DNA of 40,971 bases from assembly GCF_004366595.1 (NCBI RefSeq), contig NZ_SORE01000041.1:1-40971 (forward strand), in the 5' to 3' direction. Below are positions 36,747 through 40,971 of the stretch, piece after piece. How positions within the stretch are numbered: the first letter of the stretch is position 1; every line of letters begins with the position of its first letter. Position numbers and translations under genes: made by a program. The notes beneath the pieces were generated by a model, which was not told the origin of the DNA, made no database searches, and saw only the letters and a list, made by a program, of their open reading frames with translations. This DNA is from Paraburkholderia rhizosphaerae (GTDB taxonomy: Bacteria > Pseudomonadota > Gammaproteobacteria > Burkholderiales > Burkholderiaceae).

Positions 36747-37724
36747 ATGCAAACCAGTTTGTTGAAACCCAAGATTATCGCTGTGGAATCGCTGGGCGAG
36801 AGCCACGCGAAGGTGGTCATGGAGCCGTTCGAACGCGGCTATGGGCACACCTTGGGTAACGCGCTTCGGCGCGTGCTGCTTTCGTCGATGATCGGCTACG
36901 CGCCGACCGAAGTGACGATCGCAGGCGTCGTGCATGAGTACTCGACGCTCGACGGTGTGCAGGAAGACGTGGTCAACCTGTTGCTGAACCTGAAGGGTGT
37001 GGTGTTCAAGCTGCATAACCGTGACGAAGTGACGGTTACACTGCGCAAGGAAGGTGAAGGCGTCGTCACCGCGGGCGATATCGAACTCGCACACGATTGT
37101 GAAGTGATCAATCCGGATCACGTGATTGCGCATCTGTCGAAGGGCGGCAAGCTCGACGTGCAGATCAAGGTCGAGAAAGGCCGTGGCTATGTGCCGGGCA
37201 ACGTGCGGCGTTACGGTGAAGAGTCGGCGAAGATCATCGGCCGCATCGTTCTGGACGCATCGTTCTCGCCGGTTCGCCGCGTCAGCTACGCCGTGGAAAG
37301 CGCGCGTGTCGAGCAGCGTACCGACCTCGACAAGCTCGTGATGAACATCGAAACCAACGGTGTGATTTCGCCGGAAGAAGCGATTCGCCAGTCGGCGCGC
37401 ATTCTGGTCGATCAACTGTCGGTGTTCGCTGCACTGGAAGGCACGGAAGCCGCAGCAGAAGCGCCGTCGCGTGCGCCGCAGATCGATCCGATCCTGCTGC
37501 GTCCGGTCGACGACCTCGAGTTGACGGTCCGTTCGGCGAACTGCCTGAAGGCCGAAAACATTTACTACATCGGCGACCTGATCCAGCGCACCGAAAACGA
37601 ACTGTTGAAGACGCCGAATCTGGGCCGCAAGTCGCTGAACGAAATCAAGGAAGTGCTCGCTTCGCGCGGTTTGACGCTCGGCATGAAGCTCGAAAACTGG
37701 CCGCCGGCTGGTCTCGACAAGTAA
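36747..37724 (+). CDS. rpoA: DNA-directed RNA polymerase subunit alpha
   Basis: Alpha dimerises to start polymerase assembly and binds UP elements and activators through its C-terminal domain. The 325-residue protein has an N-terminal domain (about 1-230) with PFERGYGHTLGNALRRVLLSS (about 30-50) and a C-terminal domain (about 248-325) with the DNA-binding RSANCLKAENIYYIGDL stretch. Start ATG follows AAAAGGAAAACCT. A hairpin separates it from rplQ. Confidence 0.98.
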   Translation: MQTSLLKPKIIAVESLGESHAKVVMEPFERGYGHTLGNALRRVLLSSMIGYAPTEVTIAGVVHEYSTLDGVQEDVVNLLLNLKGVVFKLHNRDEVTVTLRKEGEGVVTAGDIELAHDCEVINPDHVIAHLSKGGKLDVQIKVEKGRGYVPGNVRRYGEESAKIIGRIVLDASFSPVRRVSYAVESARVEQRTDLDKLVMNIETNGVISPEEAIRQSARILVDQLSVFAALEGTEAAAEAPSRAPQIDPILLRPVDDLELTVRSANCLKAENIYYIGDLIQRTENELLKTPNLGRKSLNEIKEVLASRGLTLGMKLENWPPAGLDK

Positions 37725-37780
37725 ATCGCAGCAACATTGGCAGCAGGCAGTAAGTAGCCATAGCTGCCCCGCGACTGGTA

Positions 37781-37824
37781 AAGACGCGGATTTTCCTTTA
37801 AAATCCGCGTCTTGCCGTTTTTTC
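37781..37824 (+). terminator. Hairpin between rpoA and rplQ, terminator or attenuator
   Basis: A perfect 14-bp inverted repeat (37781-37794 and 37800-37813) with a 5-base loop is followed by GCCG and then a run of six T (37818-37823). It would end some alpha-operon transcripts before rplQ. The segment also contains TAAAAT (37799-37804), but no acceptable -35 box lies at the right distance, so a promoter here is not supported. Confidence 0.6.
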
Positions 37825-37905
37825 TACCGGCCCGTGCACTGTTTGTTCAAATGAACCCGGTGCGATAGAAGAGCTGGATCAAAACTTTGAATCAAGGAAA
37901 TTGAA

Positions 37906-38301
37906 ATGCGTCACCGTCATGGCCTGCGGAAACTGAACCGCACGAGCAGCCACCGTCTGGCAATGCTCCGTAATATGTCCAACTCGCTGATCGAGCACGA
38001 AGTCATCAAGACCACACTGCCGAAGGCGAAGGAACTCCGTAAAGTCGTCGAACCGCTGATCACGCTCGGCAAAAAGCCGTCGCTCGCGAACCGTCGTCTG
38101 GCATTCAACCGCCTGCGCGATCGCGACTCCGTCACGAAGCTCTTCGACGTGCTCGGCCCGCGTTTTGCAAACCGTCCAGGTGGTTATCTGCGGATCCTGA
38201 AGTTCGGTTTCCGTGTTGGCGACAATGCACCGATGGCGCTGGTCGAACTGCTCGATCGTCCGGAACCGGCTGAAGAAGAAAACGTCGTTGAAGCGGAATA
38301 A
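37906..38301 (+). CDS. rplQ: 50S ribosomal protein L17
   Basis: L17 is a 50S protein near the exit tunnel. The 131-residue protein starts RHRHGLRKLNRTSSHRLAML and has NRRLAFNRLRDRD in the middle; length is close to E. coli (127), with an acidic tail EPAEEENVVEAE. It is the last alpha operon gene, 181 bases after rpoA, with TCAAGGAAATTGAA before the ATG. Confidence 0.97.
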   Translation: MRHRHGLRKLNRTSSHRLAMLRNMSNSLIEHEVIKTTLPKAKELRKVVEPLITLGKKPSLANRRLAFNRLRDRDSVTKLFDVLGPRFANRPGGYLRILKFGFRVGDNAPMALVELLDRPEPAEEENVVEAE

Positions 38302-38331
38302 GCTCACCGTCGGCTGATACGAACAAAAGAC

Positions 38332-38359
38332 AAAAACCAGGCCTTGTGCCTGGTTTTTT
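38332..38359 (+). terminator. Alpha operon terminator
   Basis: AAAAACCAGGC and GCCTGGTTTTT form an 11-bp perfect stem with a 5-base loop, ending in a six-T run. It ends the ribosomal protein block 30 bases after rplQ. Confidence 0.93.
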
Positions 38360-38435
38360 GTTTTGAGCGCTTCCAAATGGCCGATAGGCCGAACGGCTGA
38401 TCGTCCACTTGCATCCGGAGCCCAATTGACCAAGG

Positions 38436-38444
38436 TGATACGAT
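38436..38444 (+). promoter_or_regulatory. Possible extended -10 promoter for cutA-dsbD
   Basis: TGATACGAT matches an extended -10 (TGn followed by TACGAT) 43 bases before the cutA start, just after the alpha operon terminator. No clear -35 box is present at 17 bases. A promoter is expected in this gap, so the call is tentative. Confidence 0.4.
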
Positions 38445-38487
38445 AGCGGCAGCGGATTTAGTACGGCCGGAGGGGGCGTCGGTAACC

Positions 38488-38814
38488 ATGAACGTGATCC
38501 TGATGTTGACCACGGTGCCCGACACGACGACTGCAGAAAAGCTCACGTCGGACATTCTCGGGGCTCGTCTGGCCGCGTGCGCGACGCAACTTGGCGCGGT
38601 GCGGTCCAGTTTTCACTGGCACGGCAAGCTTGAATCGGCCGATGAAGTCCAGTTGCTGTTCAAAACGAGTGTTGCTCGCGCGCAGGAACTCGAGCAGTTC
38701 ATTCTTTCGCATCATCCTTACGAGACCCCGGAAATCCTTTCGTGGCAGGCGATCGCGTCAGCCGCATACGGGCAGTGGGTCAACGCAGAGACTCAACGTT
38801 CCATCCATGTATAA
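38488..38814 (+). CDS. cutA: Divalent cation tolerance protein CutA
   Basis: CutA1 proteins are very stable cytoplasmic trimers linked to copper and other metal tolerance; their biochemical role is still debated. The 108-residue protein has the family motifs ACATQLGAVRSSFHWHGKLE (about 31-50) and HPYETPEILSW (about 75-85). The ATG at 38488 has GGAGGG rather far upstream (13 bases); ATG at 38503 is an alternative. Its end overlaps the dsbD start by 8 bases. Confidence 0.93.
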   Translation: MNVILMLTTVPDTTTAEKLTSDILGARLAACATQLGAVRSSFHWHGKLESADEVQLLFKTSVARAQELEQFILSHHPYETPEILSWQAIASAAYGQWVNAETQRSIHV

Positions 38815-40717
38815 CGGCCTGAATTCGTCCGCACGCGATGTTCTGTGTGTCGCCAAGCTGCTCTTCGCGGGTCTGCTTATCGCGTTGCTTTCCGTTGGCG
38901 CGGCGCGCGCCGCAGACGACTTTCTCGATCCCGCCGTCGCGTTCAAGTTCAGCGCAACAGAACAGCCGGGCCAAGTCGACGTGCACTACAAGATCGCCGA
39001 CGGTTACTACATGTATCGCGAACGCTTTTCGTACGCGGTTCGCAACGGTACGTCGGCAATCGGTGACCCGCAGCTGCCGGCAGGTCATGTGAAATTCGAC
39101 GAGACCTTCCAGAAGAATGTCGAGACCTATCGCGGCGATCTGACCATCCGTATCCCGATCAAGAATGCAGCGGGGCCATTCGATCTGGCGGTGACGTCGC
39201 AAGGTTGCGCGGACGCGGGCATTTGCTATCCGCCGATGGAGCGTATCTATCATGTGAGTGGCGCGGCGCTGCAACCTGCAACCGCCGCCGGGACAACGAC
39301 GACTCATGCCACGCAGTCGGCGCTACCCACCGACTCATCCGCTGATAGCAACTGGTACGAACGCGCGACAAGCGCCGACTACGCGCAATCTCTATTGCAA
39401 CGTGGTGGATTCTTCGCGATCGTCGGGTTGTACTTCGTTGCAGGTATCGTGCTGAGTTTGCTGCCGTGTTCATACCCGATGATTCCGATTCTTTCGGCCA
39501 TCATCATCGGCGAAGGGGGGCGGGTCACCCGTGCACGTGGCTTCGGTTTGTCGCTGTCATACGTGATCGGCATGGCGCTGGTCTACACGGCGCTCGGTAT
39601 CGCTGCGGCGCTGGTAGGACAGAGTCTCGGCGCGTGGCTGCAGAACCCGTGGGTACTCGGCGCCTTTGCCATTCTGTTGACGGTGTTCGCGCTGACGCTG
39701 ATCGCCGGCATGGATATCGTGCTGCCTCAACGTTGGCAAAACCGCGTGTCGAAAGCGTCGGAGCGGCGTTCGGGCGGAAAATTCGCCGCCGTCGCGGTGA
39801 TGGGCGCGCTGTCGGCGCTCGTCGTCGGCGCCTGCATGACGGCGCCGCTGTTTGCGGTGCTCGCATTTATCGCTCATACCGGTAACGCTGCGCTCGGCGG
39901 TGCCGCACTGTTTTCGATGGGAATTGGGCTCGGCGTGCCGCTGCTCATCATTGGCCTGGGCGCCGGTACGTTTTTGCCGCGTGCGGGCGCCTGGATGGAC
40001 AGCGTGAAGGTGTTTTTCGGCGTACTCCTGCTTGCCGCGGCGCTGTGGATCGTCTGGCCGGTTCTCGGCGGCACCGCGCAGATGCTGTTGAGCGTGCTTT
40101 GGTTGCTGATTGCCGCCGCCGCATTAGGACTGTTCTCACCGCAACAACCCGGTGGCGGTTCTCTCTGGCGCGGCTTCGGACGTGGAATTGGCGCCGCTTG
40201 CGCGATCTGGGCTGCGGTGCTGCTGGTCGGCGTGGCAGCGGGTTCAACCGACCCGCTGCGTCCCCTCGCGGTCCTTGCGAGCCGCGCGGCAGGCGTAGGC
40301 GTCGCAGCGGGTGGCAGCGGCACCACGGCTGCTGCTGCGCAACATGACCTCGCGTTCGCGCCGGTCAGCTCGTCAGGTCAACTTGATCAGGCCGTCAAGG
40401 CCTCCGCTCAGCCTGCGATGCTCGATTTCTATGCGGACTGGTGTGTCAGCTGCAAGGAAATGGAGAAGTTCACGTTCAGCGACCCGCGTGTCAATGCGCG
40501 CCTGAAGCAACTGAAGCTGTTGCGCGCCGATGTCACCGCCAACAATACCGACGATCAGGCGCTGTTGAAGCGATTCAATCTCTTCGGGCCACCTGGCATC
40601 ATCTTCTTTAACCAGGACGGTAAAGAGGTGCTGCGTGTGGTCGGCTATGAGTCCGCGGATACGTTCCTGCGCAGCCTTGACCGCGTAGCCGGGGCTCAAC
40701 AGGTGCCGCAGTCCTGA
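38807..40717 (+). CDS. dsbD: Thiol:disulfide interchange protein DsbD
   Basis: DsbD moves electrons from cytoplasmic thioredoxin across the inner membrane to periplasmic DsbC/DsbG and cytochrome c maturation partners. I chose the ATG at 38807 because it opens a signal peptide (hydrophobic 15-31, AxA cut near 35); the frame stays open upstream but that part is a shadow of cutA. All three redox pairs are visible: C134/C140 in the periplasmic N-terminal domain (SQGCADAGICYPP), C221/C343 in the membrane domain (LLPCSYPM, GACMTAP) and C546/C549 in the thioredoxin-like C-terminal domain (DWCVSCK). It is 636 residues, longer than E. coli (565) through Ala/Gly/Thr-rich linkers near 150-185 and 480-515. 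Its overlap with cutA implies coupled translation. Confidence 0.96.
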   Translation: MYNGLNSSARDVLCVAKLLFAGLLIALLSVGAARAADDFLDPAVAFKFSATEQPGQVDVHYKIADGYYMYRERFSYAVRNGTSAIGDPQLPAGHVKFDETFQKNVETYRGDLTIRIPIKNAAGPFDLAVTSQGCADAGICYPPMERIYHVSGAALQPATAAGTTTTHATQSALPTDSSADSNWYERATSADYAQSLLQRGGFFAIVGLYFVAGIVLSLLPCSYPMIPILSAIIIGEGGRVTRARGFGLSLSYVIGMALVYTALGIAAALVGQSLGAWLQNPWVLGAFAILLTVFALTLIAGMDIVLPQRWQNRVSKASERRSGGKFAAVAVMGALSALVVGACMTAPLFAVLAFIAHTGNAALGGAALFSMGIGLGVPLLIIGLGAGTFLPRAGAWMDSVKVFFGVLLLAAALWIVWPVLGGTAQMLLSVLWLLIAAAALGLFSPQQPGGGSLWRGFGRGIGAACAIWAAVLLVGVAAGSTDPLRPLAVLASRAAGVGVAAGGSGTTAAAAQHDLAFAPVSSSGQLDQAVKASAQPAMLDFYADWCVSCKEMEKFTFSDPRVNARLKQLKLLRADVTANNTDDQALLKRFNLFGPPGIIFFNQDGKEVLRVVGYESADTFLRSLDRVAGAQQVPQS

Positions 40718-40786
40718 TCCGCAAATGATCTCGAGCGCGCGTGTCGCACAAATCGCAACAACCCAGTTCCACAAGCTCCGCATAAA

Positions 40787-40822
40787 CGAAGGCGGAGCAT
40801 CCTTGCGAATGCTCCGCCTTCG
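40787..40822 (+). terminator. Hairpin terminator after dsbD
   Basis: A perfect 14-bp inverted repeat (40787-40800 and 40809-40822) with an 8-base loop lies 70 bases after dsbD. The following CGTCATCATT has only a poor T run. It is the likely end of the cutA-dsbD transcript. Confidence 0.65.
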
Positions 40823-40927
40823 TCATCATTGAACCGCCTGTCAAGCTTGGCAGGCGAAGTGGGCGCGGAGATCAGGGTAAGCGCGAATTTCCCCGCACCT
40901 AGCTTGCCAGCTTAAGAAGGTCCACGA

Positions 40928-40958
40928 TTGCGTCCGCAACTACAACTTGCGGACGCAA
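40928..40958. repeat. 12-bp inverted repeat at the window end
   Basis: TTGCGTCCGCAA and TTGCGGACGCAA are exact reverse complements with a 7-base loop. No T run follows on either strand. It may end a transcript coming from the right or be a structured intergenic element; the window stops 13 bases later. Confidence 0.6.
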
Positions 40959-40971
40959 CCTATGAGAGAGA

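Noticed and set aside
38591..38806. Upstream extension of the dsbD frame by 72 codons
   Set aside because: It overlaps cutA in another frame, and the signal peptide begins cleanly at the ATG at 38807.

Overview
The window looks like the main transcription/translation locus of a Burkholderiaceae betaproteobacterium, most likely Paraburkholderia or a close relative. Grounds are high GC in the housekeeping genes, the 3' end of a 5S rRNA followed by tRNA-Tyr/Gly/Thr-tuf, two nearly identical tuf genes, a recQ gene between rpoC and rpsL, an R/G-rich tail on ribosomal protein S3, and protein sequences that read as Burkholderia-type throughout. The genus call rests on recalled family sequences, not on a database search.

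Layout. 1-85: 5S rRNA end and rRNA operon terminator. 143-1729: a strong promoter, tRNA-Tyr(GTA), tRNA-Gly(TCC), tRNA-Thr(GGT) and tuf copy 1. 1794-14181: tRNA-Trp(CCA), secE, nusG, rplK, rplA, rplJ, rplL, rpoB, rpoC, with an L10-type leader before rplJ, an attenuator-like hairpin between rplL and rpoB, and a strong terminator after rpoC. 14182-18655: an accessory insertion holding an AT-richer HD-domain gene of unknown role and a convergent nucleoside 2-deoxyribosyltransferase gene (the only minus-strand gene), then recQ. 18697-23847: the str operon rpsL, rpsG, fusA, tuf copy 2, followed by rpsJ. 23896-28819: rest of the S10 operon (rplC, D, W, B, rpsS, rplV, rpsC, rplP, rpmC, rpsQ) behind its own TATAAT promoter. 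28877-35005: spc operon (rplN, X, E, rpsN, rpsH, rplF, rplR, rpsE, rpmD, rplO, secY, infA, rpmJ), again with its own promoter. 35047-38359: alpha operon (rpsM, rpsK, rpsD, rpoA, rplQ) and its terminator. 38436-40822: cutA and an overlapping dsbD, then a hairpin terminator.

Almost all genes act together: RNA polymerase core (rpoA, B, C), its elongation factor NusG, about 28 ribosomal proteins, initiation factor IF-1, elongation factors EF-Tu and EF-G, and the SecYE translocon. No CRISPR array, insertion sequence, phage gene or origin was seen. I found no convincing new multi-gene system. The best candidates for something undescribed are the HD-domain gene between rpoC and recQ, the 26-bp perfect palindrome upstream of it, and inverted repeats that enclose the -10 boxes of the rplC and rplN promoters.
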